Made by a program: the position numbers and the translations under genes | Notes under the pieces: model-generated | What the model saw: the letters and a program-made list of their open reading frames with translations, nothing else | The model's database searches: none | What the model was told of the DNA's origin: nothing | Part shown: positions 32,754 through 42,589 of the stretch, one piece after another | Numbering within the stretch: the first letter of the stretch is position 1 | Layout: every line of letters begins with the position of its first letter | Assembly: GCA_034423135.1 (NCBI GenBank) | Contig: DAOUJC010000010.1 | Span: 1-64,000 of the forward strand | DNA from: JAPPHY01 sp034423135 | Lineage (GTDB): Bacteria; Chloroflexota; Dehalococcoidia; Lucifugimonadales; UBA2985 | Length of the DNA stretch: 64,000 nt | Direction of reading: 5' to 3'

Positions 32754-35700
32754 TTGCAGACCATGCCCCGATTGCCACAGCATATCCACGGCCTGTATGA
32801 CCCCAGGTTCGAGCGCGACGCCTGCGGCGTCGGCCTCGTGGCCAACATAAGCGGCCACAAGTCCCACGACATCCTGGAGAAGGGACTCGAGATCCTGGTT
32901 AACCTAGCCCATCGCGGGGCATGCGGCTGCGATCCGCTCACCGGCGACGGCGCGGGCATCCTGATCCAGATTCCGCACGACTTCTTCCGCGACAGGTGCG
33001 CGGAACAGGGTATCGAGCTGCCCGAACCGGGTGAGTACGGCGTCGGCATGGTCTTCCTGCCGCCGGACGACGCTCGCCGCAGAGCTAGCGAGCAGATGGT
33101 ACAACAGGCAATCGAGGCGGAAGGCCAGCGCTTCCTGGGCTGGCGAGATGTGCCAGTGGATGGCTCCGCCATCGGCGAGATCGCGCGGGACTCCCAGCCG
33201 CTCATCCGGCAGGTGTTCGTGGGCCGAGGCCTTGGCGTGGCCGATGAGTCGCACTTCGAGCGCAAGCTGTACGTCATCCGCAAGGTGGTCGAGCGAGCTG
33301 TGGAGAGCACGGACGACGAGACGCGCCGCCACTTCTACATCCCCAGCCTCTCCTGCAATAGAATCGTATACAAGGGCCTCCTGATGGGCACCCAACTCAT
33401 GGGCTTCTATCCGGACCTCAGCGACCCGGCAATGTCGAGCGCATTCGCAATGGTACACGCCCGCTTCAGCACCAACACACTTGGCTCGTGGAGGCTGGCA
33501 CACCCCTACCGCCTCATCTGCCACAACGGGGAGATAAACACGCTCCGGGGCAACATCAACTGGATGACCGCCCGTCAATCCATGTTCTCCTCGCCCATGT
33601 TCGGCGACGACATGGAGAAGCTGTTCCCCGTCATCACGCCGGGCGCCAGCGACACCGCCTGTTTCGACAACACGCTAGAGCTTCTGCTGGCCACCGGACG
33701 CTCGCTCCCTCACGCCCTGATGATGATGATCCCGGAGGCAACAGGCGAACGCGTGGACATGCCCCAGGAGAAGCGCGACTTCTACGAGTATCACTCCAGC
33801 CTGATGGAGGCGTGGGACGGCCCGGCGCTCATCGCTGCCACGGACGGCAAGCGCATCGGCATCGTGCTGGACCGCAACGGGCTGAGGCCCTTCCGCTACC
33901 TGGTGACCAAGTCGGACATGCTGGTCATGGCCTCAGAGGTGGGCGTGCTGGACGTGCCTGCCGATGAGGTGCGATTCAAGGACAGGATACGCCCCGGTCG
34001 CATGTTCCTGCTGGACACGGAGGAAGCCCGTATAATCGACGATGAGGAACTAAAGAAGACGCTGTCGCGGCGTCAGCCCTACGACCAGTGGCTCGCCGAG
34101 AACCGCGTTGACATGGCTGAGCTTCCCGAACCGGCTACAGTGCCTGGCTTGAATCAGGACTCGCTCCCCAGCCTGAAGCGCGCCTTCGGCTACACGCTCG
34201 AGGACCTGCAAATGCTGATGGAGCCGATGGCCGTGACCGGCGCCGAGCCTGTTGGCTCGATGGGCAACGACGCGCCTCTCGCGGTACTTTCCGACAGGCC
34301 ACAGATGCTGTTCAACTACTTCAAGCAGCTCTTCGCCCAGGTATCAAATCCGCCGCTGGACGCCATACGGGAGGAGCTGGTGACCTCGCTGGAGGCGTTC
34401 ATCGGCTCCGAGCAGAACCTGTTCGAAGAGACCCCGGAGCACTGCCACCAGCTGAGGCTTAAGGAGCCCATCCTCTCAGTTGCCGAGCTGGAGAAGATAC
34501 GGAACATATCCGCCGGCGGAATCCGCGCGACCACCTGCGCCATGCTCTTCGATACCGGCGAGGGCCCCGGCGCCCTGGAGCGCGCAGTCGAGCGGCTGTG
34601 CCGGGAGGCGACTGAGGCGGTGGAGTCAGGCAACTCCATAATCATACTTTCGGACCGCGGTGTGGACAGCCGCTACGCACCCATCCCCAGCCTGCTGGCA
34701 ACCTCAGCCGTGCACCACCACCTGATTCGCGAGGGCGTCCGCACCAGGGTCGGCCTTGTGGTAGAGTCCGCAGAGCCGCGGGAGGTCATGCACTTCTCGC
34801 TGCTCATCGGCTACGGCGCAGGCGCCGTGTGTCCGTACCTTGGATATGAGCTGCTCCATGAGCTTGCACAGCACGAGGTCTCGCCTCTGACCGTGGACGC
34901 CTACACCGCCGAGAAGAACTTCGTCAAGGCTATCAACAAGGGCGTGCTCAAGGTCATGTCCAAGATGGGCATCTCAACCGTCCAGAGCTACCGCGGCGCC
35001 CAGATCTTCGAGGCCGTCGGGCTGAACCAGGACACTATCGACCGGTACTTCACCTGGACGTCCTCGCGCATAGGCGGCATCGGACTGGACACCATCGAGG
35101 AGGAGACGCGCAGGCGTCACACTTACGGCTACGCCGACGGCAACCTGTCCGGCGAGCTGGAGATCGACCAGGGCGGGGCCTACTACTGGCGCCGTAACGG
35201 CGAGTACCACATGTACAACCCCGAGTCCATCGCCCTTCTGCAGCACTCCACCGGCAGCAACGACTACCCGACCTACAAGCGGTTCGCCACGCTCATCGAC
35301 GAGCGGGAGCGGCAGCTGTCCACCCTGCGCGGCCTGCTGGACTTCAAGATGCTTGACCAGCCCATCCCTATCGATGAGGTGGAGCCGGCGTCCGAGATCG
35401 TCAAGCGGTTTGCCACGGGCGCAATCTCGCTGGGAGCCATCAGCCGCGAGGCCCACGAAACCCTGGCCATAGCCACCAATCGCATCGGCGCGAAGAGCAA
35501 CACGGGCGAGGGCGGCGAGGACTACCGCCGCTTCACGCCGGACGCCAATGGCGACTCCAGGGCCAGCGCCATCAAGCAGGTGGCCTCCGGCCGCTTCGGC
35601 GTGACAACCAATTACTTGGTCAACGCCACCGACCTCCAGATCAAGATGGCGCAGGGCTCGAAGCCCGGCGAGGGCGGACAGCTACCCGGCTACAAGGTCG

Positions 35701-37307
35701 ACGAGTACATCGGCTGGATACGCCACACGACGCCCGGCGTCGAGCTGATCTCGCCACCGCCCCACCACGACATCTACTCGATCGAGGACCTGGCGCAGCT
35801 CATCCACGACCTCAAGAACGTCAACCCGGAGGCCAGAATCCACGTGAAGCTGGTTGCCGAGGTGGGCGTGGGCATCATCGCTGCCGGCGTATCGAAGGGC
35901 CACGGCGACGTGGTGCTCATCAGCGGCGACAGCGGCGGCACCGGCGCTTCGCCGGAGTCGTCCATCAAGCACGCGGGCCTGCCGTGGGAGCTTGGCCTGG
36001 CCGAGACTCACCAGGTCCTGCTGATGAACGACCTCCGCGGGCGGATCATCGTGCAGACGGATGGCCAGCTCAAGACTGGGCGTGACGTGGCCGTCGCATG
36101 CCTGCTGGGCGCGGAGGAGTTCGGCTTTGCCACCGCGCCGCTCATCACGCTGGGCTGCATCATGCTTCGCAAGTGCCACCTGAACACCTGCTCCGTGGGC
36201 GTGGCCACGCAGAACCCGGAGCTTCGCAAGAGGTTCGCCGGACAGCCTGAAGCCGTCATCAACTACTTCTTCTTCGTGGCCGAGCACCTGCGCGAGATCA
36301 TGGCGCAGTTGGGTTTCCGCACCGTCAACGAGATGGTCGGCCGCATGGACAGGCTGGAGCCCGCACGAGCGATCGAGCACTGGAAGGCGCGAGGCCTGGA
36401 CATCGAGCCGATGCTGCAGCTGCCGGACGTGCCGGACAGCGTGGCCACCTATTGCAGCCAACCGCAGGACCACGGCCTGGAGCTTGCGCTCGACCACACG
36501 CTAATCGAGATGTCGAAGCCCGCGCTGGACAACGGCGAGCCGGTGGACATCAAGCTGCCCATCCGCAACTCCAACCGCGTGGTAGCAACCATGCTCAGCG
36601 GCGAAGTCGCCAAGCGCTATGGCGAGGACGGCCTGCCGGACGACACCATTCGCATCAGCTTCAAGGGCTCCGCAGGCCAGAGCTTCGGGGCCTTCCTGGC
36701 CAAGGGCATCTCCCTCACCCTGGAGGGCGACGCCAACGACTACTTCTCCAAGGGAATCTCCGGCGGCCGAGTCGCCGTGTACCCGCCGGAGGCGTCCACC
36801 TTTGTGCCGGAGGAGAACATCATCGTCGGCAACGTGGTGCTCTACGGCGCCACCGGAGGCCGCGTGTTCATTCGCGGCATGGCGGGCGAGCGTTTCGCTG
36901 TGCGAAACAGCGGCGCGCAGGCCGTCGTGGAAGGCGTGGGTGATCACGGCTGTGAGTACATGACCGGCGGCCGCGTCGTGGTGCTCGGGCCGACCGGGCG
37001 AAACTTCGCCGCGGGCATGAGTGGCGGCATCGCCTACGTGCTGGACGAGGACGGAGGCTTCCCGGCGCGCTGCAACCTGGACATGGTGGCGCTGGAGCCG
37101 GTCGTCAGCGACGAGGACCGCGAGCTGCTACGCGGCCTGATCGAAGAGCACCTGGCTCTCACCGGCAGCGCCAACGCTCGCCGCGTGCTGGACGCCTGGG
37201 ACGCGCTGCTGCCCAGGTTCGTCAAGGTCTTCCCCAACGACTACAGGCGGGTGCTGGAGGAGCGCAGGGCGCTTGGCCTGCCCGCCGAAGTGGTGCCCCT
37301 TGGGTAA
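32754..37307 (+). CDS. gltB: Glutamate synthase large subunit (1517 aa)
   Basis: Transfers the glutamine amide to 2-oxoglutarate. TTG start 32754 with GCGAGGAG 7 nt upstream (ATG 32763 is the alternative). A short propeptide ends before the N-terminal nucleophile Cys24 in DACGVGLV. Glutaminase domain, central domain, FMN-binding synthase barrel (GGEDYRRF, MAQGSKPGEGGQLPG, SPPPHHDIYSIEDL, GDSGGTGASP) and the [3Fe-4S] cluster cysteines in CIMLRKCHLNTCSVG (about residue 1135-1146), then a C-terminal beta-helix with GGR repeats. Complete. It overlaps gltD. Confidence 0.96.
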   Translation: MQTMPRLPQHIHGLYDPRFERDACGVGLVANISGHKSHDILEKGLEILVNLAHRGACGCDPLTGDGAGILIQIPHDFFRDRCAEQGIELPEPGEYGVGMVFLPPDDARRRASEQMVQQAIEAEGQRFLGWRDVPVDGSAIGEIARDSQPLIRQVFVGRGLGVADESHFERKLYVIRKVVERAVESTDDETRRHFYIPSLSCNRIVYKGLLMGTQLMGFYPDLSDPAMSSAFAMVHARFSTNTLGSWRLAHPYRLICHNGEINTLRGNINWMTARQSMFSSPMFGDDMEKLFPVITPGASDTACFDNTLELLLATGRSLPHALMMMIPEATGERVDMPQEKRDFYEYHSSLMEAWDGPALIAATDGKRIGIVLDRNGLRPFRYLVTKSDMLVMASEVGVLDVPADEVRFKDRIRPGRMFLLDTEEARIIDDEELKKTLSRRQPYDQWLAENRVDMAELPEPATVPGLNQDSLPSLKRAFGYTLEDLQMLMEPMAVTGAEPVGSMGNDAPLAVLSDRPQMLFNYFKQLFAQVSNPPLDAIREELVTSLEAFIGSEQNLFEETPEHCHQLRLKEPILSVAELEKIRNISAGGIRATTCAMLFDTGEGPGALERAVERLCREATEAVESGNSIIILSDRGVDSRYAPIPSLLATSAVHHHLIREGVRTRVGLVVESAEPREVMHFSLLIGYGAGAVCPYLGYELLHELAQHEVSPLTVDAYTAEKNFVKAINKGVLKVMSKMGISTVQSYRGAQIFEAVGLNQDTIDRYFTWTSSRIGGIGLDTIEEETRRRHTYGYADGNLSGELEIDQGGAYYWRRNGEYHMYNPESIALLQHSTGSNDYPTYKRFATLIDERERQLSTLRGLLDFKMLDQPIPIDEVEPASEIVKRFATGAISLGAISREAHETLAIATNRIGAKSNTGEGGEDYRRFTPDANGDSRASAIKQVASGRFGVTTNYLVNATDLQIKMAQGSKPGEGGQLPGYKVDEYIGWIRHTTPGVELISPPPHHDIYSIEDLAQLIHDLKNVNPEARIHVKLVAEVGVGIIAAGVSKGHGDVVLISGDSGGTGASPESSIKHAGLPWELGLAETHQVLLMNDLRGRIIVQTDGQLKTGRDVAVACLLGAEEFGFATAPLITLGCIMLRKCHLNTCSVGVATQNPELRKRFAGQPEAVINYFFFVAEHLREIMAQLGFRTVNEMVGRMDRLEPARAIEHWKARGLDIEPMLQLPDVPDSVATYCSQPQDHGLELALDHTLIEMSKPALDNGEPVDIKLPIRNSNRVVATMLSGEVAKRYGEDGLPDDTIRISFKGSAGQSFGAFLAKGISLTLEGDANDYFSKGISGGRVAVYPPEASTFVPEENIIVGNVVLYGATGGRVFIRGMAGERFAVRNSGAQAVVEGVGDHGCEYMTGGRVVVLGPTGRNFAAGMSGGIAYVLDEDGGFPARCNLDMVALEPVVSDEDRELLRGLIEEHLALTGSANARRVLDAWDALLPRFVKVFPNDYRRVLEERRALGLPAEVVPLG

Positions 37308-38751
37308 GCCCACCGGTTTTCTCGAGTTTGCCAGAAAGCCGCCCCCTCGCCGAGACGTGCGGGAGCGGTTGAAGGACTCCCGCGAGTTCTACCTGGACTG
37401 GTCGGAGCCGGACGCCAGGGAACAGGGAGCGCGCTGCATGAACTGCGCCGTCCCCTTCTGCCACACGGGCTGCCCGCTGGGCAACCTCATCCCGGAGTGG
37501 AACGACCTGGTCTATCGCGGCGACTGGCACGGCGCGCTGGATAGGCTGCACGCCACCAACAACTTCCCTGAGTTCACAGGGCGAATCTGCCCGGCTCCCT
37601 GCGAGCCCGCGTGCGTCCTCTCCATCAACGAGCACCCCGTCACTATCGAATACATCGAGAAGGCGATTGCCGACCGCGGCTTCCGCGAGGGCTGGATCGC
37701 GCCTCAGCCGCCTGCGCACCGCACCGGCAAGCGCGTCGCGGTGGTTGGCTCAGGGCCGGCCGGCATGGCCGCAGCCCAGCAGCTCAACCGCGCCGGACAC
37801 CTCGTGACGCTCTTCGAGCGCGACGAGACCATCGGCGGCCTCCTGCGCCTCGGCATCCCGGACTTCAAGCTGGAGAAGCAGGTGGTGCAGCGCCGGGTCG
37901 ACATCATGGCCGCGGAGGGCGTCCGCTTCGAGACCGGCGTCAACGTCGGCTACGACCTGACGGCTGATGACCTCCACCGCGACTTCGACGCTGTGTGCCT
38001 CTCCATCGGCGCATGCGCTGCCCGCGAGCTGCCCGTCCCGGGCCGCGAGCTCGATGGCGTTCACCTTGCGATGGAGTACCTGACGCAGCAGAACAGGCGC
38101 ATTGCCGGCCGCAGCTACAGCGAGGCTGAGACCATCACGGCGGAGGGCAAGCGCGTGATCATCCTCGGCGGCGGCGATACGGGCGCCGACTGCCTGGGCA
38201 CCGCGCATCGCCAGGGCGCGGAGGTGGTCTACCAGCTTGAGCTTCTGCCGCAGCCGCCTGAGCATCGCCGCTCCAGCAACCCGTGGCCGCAGTGGCCGCT
38301 CATACTCCGCACCTCGGCCGCCCACGAGGAGGGCGGCATACGAGACTACAACGTCATGACCAAGAGCCTCTCCGGTCGCAACGGCCGCGTGGAGAACCTC
38401 AACGCCGTGCGCGTGGAGTGGGGCGCTCCGGACGAGACGGGCCGGCCCGCGATGCACGAGGTCGAGGGCAGCGAGTTCTCGATCGGCGTGGACCTGGTGC
38501 TGCTGGCGATGGGATTCGTGCACCCGGAGCACCCGGGCATCGTGACCGACCTTGGCCTGGATCTCGACGGCCGGGGCAACATCGCGACGAATGAGGACCG
38601 CATGTCGAGCGTGCCGGGCGTGTTCGCCGCGGGCGACAGTGTGCGAGGCGCGTCGCTGGTGGTGTGGGCCATCGCGGAGGGCCGCCAGGCGGCGCACGGC
38701 ATCGACAAGTTCCTCATGGGCCAGAGCAGCCTGCCCTCCGTGCAGGTGTAG
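37300..38751 (+). CDS. gltD: Glutamate synthase small subunit (483 aa)
   Basis: FAD/NADPH subunit feeding electrons to GltB. TTG start 37300 overlaps the gltB stop by 8 nt, giving the canonical N-terminus GKPTGFLEFARK. Two [4Fe-4S]-binding cysteine clusters (CMNCAVPFCHTGCPLGNLIP and CPAPCEPACVLSI), FAD site AVVGSGPAGMAAAQQL, NADPH site VIILGGGDTGADCLG, and the C-terminal GVFAAGDSVRGASLVVWAI. Complete; translationally coupled to gltB. Confidence 0.96.
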   Translation: MGKPTGFLEFARKPPPRRDVRERLKDSREFYLDWSEPDAREQGARCMNCAVPFCHTGCPLGNLIPEWNDLVYRGDWHGALDRLHATNNFPEFTGRICPAPCEPACVLSINEHPVTIEYIEKAIADRGFREGWIAPQPPAHRTGKRVAVVGSGPAGMAAAQQLNRAGHLVTLFERDETIGGLLRLGIPDFKLEKQVVQRRVDIMAAEGVRFETGVNVGYDLTADDLHRDFDAVCLSIGACAARELPVPGRELDGVHLAMEYLTQQNRRIAGRSYSEAETITAEGKRVIILGGGDTGADCLGTAHRQGAEVVYQLELLPQPPEHRRSSNPWPQWPLILRTSAAHEEGGIRDYNVMTKSLSGRNGRVENLNAVRVEWGAPDETGRPAMHEVEGSEFSIGVDLVLLAMGFVHPEHPGIVTDLGLDLDGRGNIATNEDRMSSVPGVFAAGDSVRGASLVVWAIAEGRQAAHGIDKFLMGQSSLPSVQV

Positions 38752-38772
38752 GGATTGCTTGCAGCTAGGCTG

Positions 38773-40563
38773 CTAGTCCCACTTTGGGGAGTTTGGCCCC
38801 GGCCAGTGCTCTGCGACCAGCTTGGCTATCTCGCCGCTGCGCTCCCGAATTGAATCCTCATCCCAATCGGACTTGCTTGCGAGGTCGCGGTTCATATTCA
38901 TTACGCTGTGGGCAATTAGCGCGTCTCTCTTGACATCCCAAGCGGAGTTCGACAAGTGTGAGTTGAGCTTCTGGTTTACCAGGGTGAGATTGCCAATGGA
39001 ATGAATGATCTCATTCCGCTTTCGACTGGCCAACTCCTCATCGAATTCAAGAATGAGAGGCCAGTTCTCGCCCCAGCTAACCGGCATGAGGTGCTCAATC
39101 GTGAGGTTTCTTGGCACGTCCGCCTGCTCAGACTTATCCGATCGCCGCTGACGCTCTATGCCTTCAAGGACTATCCGTAGCCTGCCCCTCGTAAGCAGAC
39201 GGTACAGGGGCGAGGTACCTAACGCCTCAGATAGCACCTCGTCGGTGGGCCACTCTCTAGAGTAAGCTGTCTGTTCCTGAAAGAAGCGCCTTACAACCTT
39301 GTCAGCTTCACCGAGTCCACTCTCCAGCAATCGCGAGGCGAGTTCAACGGTTAGCCGGTTGTAGTCCTTCCCGGTCTGGCGGCAGATCATACGACGCACC
39401 AAGAAGCTCTCCAAGACTCGGAAGGCTCCGATCCTGGATTTGTGTTCTGCGGACAGCAACAGCAGCAGGACCGGAGTGAAGACGCCAACTTGCATTACGC
39501 CCATTCTGTAGTAGAACTGCTCCTCTTCTGGAGAACGAGGTCCAGTCTCGAAACGTCGATAGTTGGACAAGTGCGTCCGCGCGTCTGACATCAGGACATC
39601 TATCTGCTCTGCATCGGCACATCTGCGAAACACGTCGAACACTCTAGACGGCGAGATTTCAGGGGGAGGGGTCTCCAAACTTGTGCGCATGACAAGCCAG
39701 TAATTGAATAGCATGTCCAATCTGGGCCTTCGGAGCCGTCCTTGACTAACTTCTTGTCTCCACCACCAATCGTCGAGACTCTCCCATACATCAAGCCCCG
39801 CTGGAGACCGCGCCAGAGCGAAGTTCTTGATGAGGTCAGATTGCTCCAGTGGCGTACCGCGAGCGTTCAACGTCTCGAAGATCACATTTGGGTCATCGCG
39901 AGCATCAAGATCAATAACGACCATTTGAAGTAGCGCAGTCACTGTTGTCTCGAGAGCGTCAACTCTGTCCGATACCGAACCCGGCGGGGTATCGTCGAGC
40001 CACTTACTCACCTGCTGTTGAAAGAACTCATGCGCTTGCACAATCAGCGATTCTTCGAACTCATCGGCTGCAAGACCATTGTCCATGGCATGCCTGAACG
40101 CATCTCTGTCGGCGCGGGTCGGCCATAGCTTGAAGACGTGGTGACTCCCTTCATCCACCAGGTCCTCGTCGTTGAGGACGAGCTTCGACAGTCGAGTTGC
40201 AGGTTGCTTATGGTTTCTATTCTCGCAAATCACCTGAATGGCATCCAGCAAGAGCTGGAGGGTTGTAACTCTTTGTTGTCCATCTATCACTTCCCTTTGC
40301 TCAATGTACTTGGCTGCGGTGGGGACCTGCTGTAAGACAACCGCTCCTAGGAAGTGAGGTTTTGTTTGTTGCTGCGCCTTTACGCCGTCGTTCTCAAATT
40401 GCTCCAGTTGTTCCAAGTAGTCTTCGGCCCGATTTCGCACATCTTCCCAAAGTGGCTCCCATTGACCCTCTTGAGTCCACACATAAGGACGCTGAAACTC
40501 AGGGATGGTGTACCTTACGTCCTTAAGGAAAAGGGCTTTGGGGTTCAGAATGTTGGTGTCCAT
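38773..40563 (-). CDS. GmrSD-type fused DUF262-DUF1524 nuclease (596 aa)
   Basis: Candidate type IV restriction enzyme. The N-terminal DUF262 (GmrS) part has IPEFQRPYVW (about 20-29) and the NTPase/ParB-like VIDGQQRVTTLQLLLDAI (about 91-108). A DDPNVIFETLNARGTPLEQSDLIKN segment follows. The C-terminal DUF1524 (GmrD) HNH module has LTIEHLMPVSW (H491) and IGNLTLVNQKLNSHLSN. In E. coli CT596 GmrS and GmrD cut glucosylated hmC DNA; here both halves are one polypeptide, as in BrxU-like single-chain forms. AT-richer than neighbours, inserted convergently after gltD. Confidence 0.85.
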   Translation of the reverse strand: MDTNILNPKALFLKDVRYTIPEFQRPYVWTQEGQWEPLWEDVRNRAEDYLEQLEQFENDGVKAQQQTKPHFLGAVVLQQVPTAAKYIEQREVIDGQQRVTTLQLLLDAIQVICENRNHKQPATRLSKLVLNDEDLVDEGSHHVFKLWPTRADRDAFRHAMDNGLAADEFEESLIVQAHEFFQQQVSKWLDDTPPGSVSDRVDALETTVTALLQMVVIDLDARDDPNVIFETLNARGTPLEQSDLIKNFALARSPAGLDVWESLDDWWWRQEVSQGRLRRPRLDMLFNYWLVMRTSLETPPPEISPSRVFDVFRRCADAEQIDVLMSDARTHLSNYRRFETGPRSPEEEQFYYRMGVMQVGVFTPVLLLLLSAEHKSRIGAFRVLESFLVRRMICRQTGKDYNRLTVELASRLLESGLGEADKVVRRFFQEQTAYSREWPTDEVLSEALGTSPLYRLLTRGRLRIVLEGIERQRRSDKSEQADVPRNLTIEHLMPVSWGENWPLILEFDEELASRKRNEIIHSIGNLTLVNQKLNSHLSNSAWDVKRDALIAHSVMNMNRDLASKSDWDEDSIRERSGEIAKLVAEHWPGPNSPKWD

Positions 40564-40619
40564 TGCGTTTCTTCCGCCACCGAATGACTCCCCTTACGGG
40601 ATAATTTTGCCATCGCCCC

Positions 40620-41054
40620 CTACGCCGGCCTGAACACCGGCAGGCTGATCTCGTCCGTGCGGTCGTCCCACGCAAGCTCCACCGCCATCCCGATGCGTAG
40701 CGTCTTGCTCGGATCCGCGGGATCCGCATCAACGTCGACCAGGTTGGTCGGCATGCGGCAGCCCTCCTCAAGGTCCACCATCGCCACCACGAACGGCACG
40801 TCCTCCGCCCACCCGCGATGCGGCGGCCTCACCACGATTCCGAATGTGTGCAGCGTGCCCTTGCCTGAGCACTTAATCCACTCCGTGTTGCGAGAGAAGC
40901 ACTCCGGGCAAATGTCACGCGGATAGAAGTACGTCACCGGGCAGTCGTTGCAGCTACGCACCCAAAGCTCGTGTTCCTTGCATCTGGCCCAGTAGTACTC
41001 CGTCTCCGGCGTCGGCGATGGGAGCGGCTTCGTCGGTGGTCGTTGCTGTGTCAT
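40620..41054 (-). CDS. Zn-ribbon/OB-fold (DUF35) thiolase partner (144 aa)
   Basis: Small DUF35 protein. A zinc ribbon with C35-N-D-C38 and C49-P-E-C52 precedes an OB-fold (KGTLHTFGIVVRPPHRGW, MVDLEEGCRMPTNLVDV, GMAVELAW). Such proteins pair with thiolase-like enzymes in acyl-CoA metabolism, binding acyl chains and channelling substrate. Start at 41054, preceded by GGAGGAGAC; a 17-codon in-frame extension overlaps the thiolase gene end. It is the second gene of the thiolase-DUF35 operon, 22 nt after the thiolase stop. Confidence 0.88.
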   Translation of the reverse strand: MTQQRPPTKPLPSPTPETEYYWARCKEHELWVRSCNDCPVTYFYPRDICPECFSRNTEWIKCSGKGTLHTFGIVVRPPHRGWAEDVPFVVAMVDLEEGCRMPTNLVDVDADPADPSKTLRIGMAVELAWDDRTDEISLPVFRPA

Positions 41055-41076
41055 GTCTCCTCCAGTTTGCGAAGGG

Positions 41077-42255
41077 TCAGTCCCTTGCGAGTACGACCGT
41101 GCCACCGGACGATAGCGATCCGCCCGTGCCGTGGACGAGCGCCAGCCCGCAGTCTGCGACCTGTCGAGCGCCGGCCTCGCTCCATAGCTGTCGCGCCGCC
41201 TCGATGACCAGGAATATGCCGTATGCGCCCGGGTGCGTGTACGACAGGCCGCCGCCGGACGTGTTCATTGGAAAGTCGCCGCCGGGCGCAGTGCGCTGGC
41301 CGCGCAGGAAGTCGGCGGCCTCGCCGCGTCCGCAGAAGCCCAGGCTCTCCAGCGTCAGCATCACCGTGTACGTGAACGAGTCGTAGATCATCGCCAGGTC
41401 GAAGTCGTCGTGCGTGACACCCGCCATCTTGAACGCCGCCGGGCCGGTCTCCCGCGCGATGAGCGACGTGAGGCTGGGCATCTGGCTGATCATGCCGTGG
41501 TCGTGGCCTTCGCCCGCGCCCAGGATCCACAGAGGCGGCTTCTTCAGGTCGCGTGCGCGCTCCGGCGTGGTGACGATATAGGCGCCGCCTGCGTCCGTGA
41601 CCAGGCAGCAGTCCAGCAGGTGGAACGGCCAGCAGATCCAGCGCGAGGCGTGGTAGTCGTCGAACGACATGGTGAGCGGTATCTCCGCCTTCGGGTCGTG
41701 GATCAGTGCGCGTGGGTTGAGCGCAGCCCACTTGCGGGTCGATACCGCCACCTCCGACATGCCCTCTCGGCTTCGCTCCTCGCCGTACTCGTGCATGTAG
41801 CGAGCGCAGGCCATCGCGTAGTTGATGGGCGCGCCGATGAAACCGTAGGGCGTCTCGAACTGGCCGCCGGGAGAGCTTGGCCCGCCGCCCTCAGCCGCGC
41901 CCCCGCCGAAGAAGCGGCGCGAGTGGCCGTTGTTGCCGTGGACCACCAGCGCGACCTCGCAGTAGCCCGCGGCGATGGCCGCCAGGGCGTGGCCTGCGTG
42001 TATCACGAACGAGGAGCCGCCAACCTGGGTGCTGTCCGTGAAGCGCGGGTGGATGCCCATGTGCTCCGCCAGGCCAAGCGTGTTGCCGCCCGCGAATATG
42101 GCGTCGACGTCGCTCTTGCGCAGGCCGGCGTCCTCCAGGGCGTTGTAGGCGGCCTCGGTCGACAGCTGGAGGTCGGACTTGCGGTTCTCCAGGTAGCCCA
42201 GCTCGTCCGACTCCGCCGCGCCCACGATGGCCGCCGCTCTGCTGATGCTCGCCAC
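41077..42255 (-). CDS. Thiolase-family protein lacking the usual nucleophile cysteine (392 aa)
   Basis: Thiolase fold of the lipid-transfer/SCP-x-like branch. Recognisable segments: AAIVGAAESDELGY, NALEDAGLRKSDVDAIFAGG, HAGHALAAIAAGYCEVALVVHGNN and the C-terminal GGGLSYTHPGAYG with the conserved catalytic His. At the normal nucleophile position (Q-x-x-C-x-S-G) it reads TQVGGSSFV, with Ser instead of Cys, and the second active-site Cys motif is HGTGGS. Probably not a classic thiolase; more likely an acyl-CoA aldolase/retro-aldolase-type partner of the DUF35 protein, as seen in steroid side-chain degradation. Coupled to the DUF35 gene. Confidence 0.82.
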   Translation of the reverse strand: MASISRAAAIVGAAESDELGYLENRKSDLQLSTEAAYNALEDAGLRKSDVDAIFAGGNTLGLAEHMGIHPRFTDSTQVGGSSFVIHAGHALAAIAAGYCEVALVVHGNNGHSRRFFGGGAAEGGGPSSPGGQFETPYGFIGAPINYAMACARYMHEYGEERSREGMSEVAVSTRKWAALNPRALIHDPKAEIPLTMSFDDYHASRWICWPFHLLDCCLVTDAGGAYIVTTPERARDLKKPPLWILGAGEGHDHGMISQMPSLTSLIARETGPAAFKMAGVTHDDFDLAMIYDSFTYTVMLTLESLGFCGRGEAADFLRGQRTAPGGDFPMNTSGGGLSYTHPGAYGIFLVIEAARQLWSEAGARQVADCGLALVHGTGGSLSSGGTVVLARD

Positions 42256-42361
42256 GCCTGCACCTCCATGACCTTCGAATCGAGCCGGCCTGCTTTGGCA
42301 GCGCCGCCGTCGCGCCTTAGCATACGCCGCGACCGTTTGCTTGGCAACCGGCGTGGCACAA

Positions 42362-42503
42362 CCCTACCGCTCACCCTGAGCTTGTCGAAGGGCGTGAGCG
42401 GATTCCCGATTCGCCCGCTCATATGGTTCGACAGGCTCACCATGAGCAGGCATAAAGGCAGCCCCGCAAATCCTGAACCTAGTCGAAGGAGGTGAGCGGG
42501 CCG
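42362..42503. repeat. Dispersed repeat cluster
   Basis: Three tandem-inverted family members in the gap between the thiolase and rsmG: CTGAGCTTGTCGAAGGGCG at about 42378, GGTTCGACAGGCTCACC at about 42425 and a GTCGAAGG core near 42483. Same family as at 26.5, 28.0, 51.5, 54.8 and 58.4 kb. The rest of the 42256-42589 gap shows no gene. Confidence 0.75.
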
Positions 42504-42513
42504 GAGACGCCAA

Positions 42514-42542
42514 ATGACTTACGCGCCCCGCAGTGCTATAAT
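42514..42542 (+). promoter_or_regulatory. Promoter of rsmG
   Basis: ATGACT 42514-42519, 17-nt spacer, perfect TATAAT 42537-42542. Confidence 0.65.
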
Positions 42543-42589
42543 GCCGCAGCTTGCAGGCACACTGGAGCACGGAAGGAGGTCCAGCCCAC

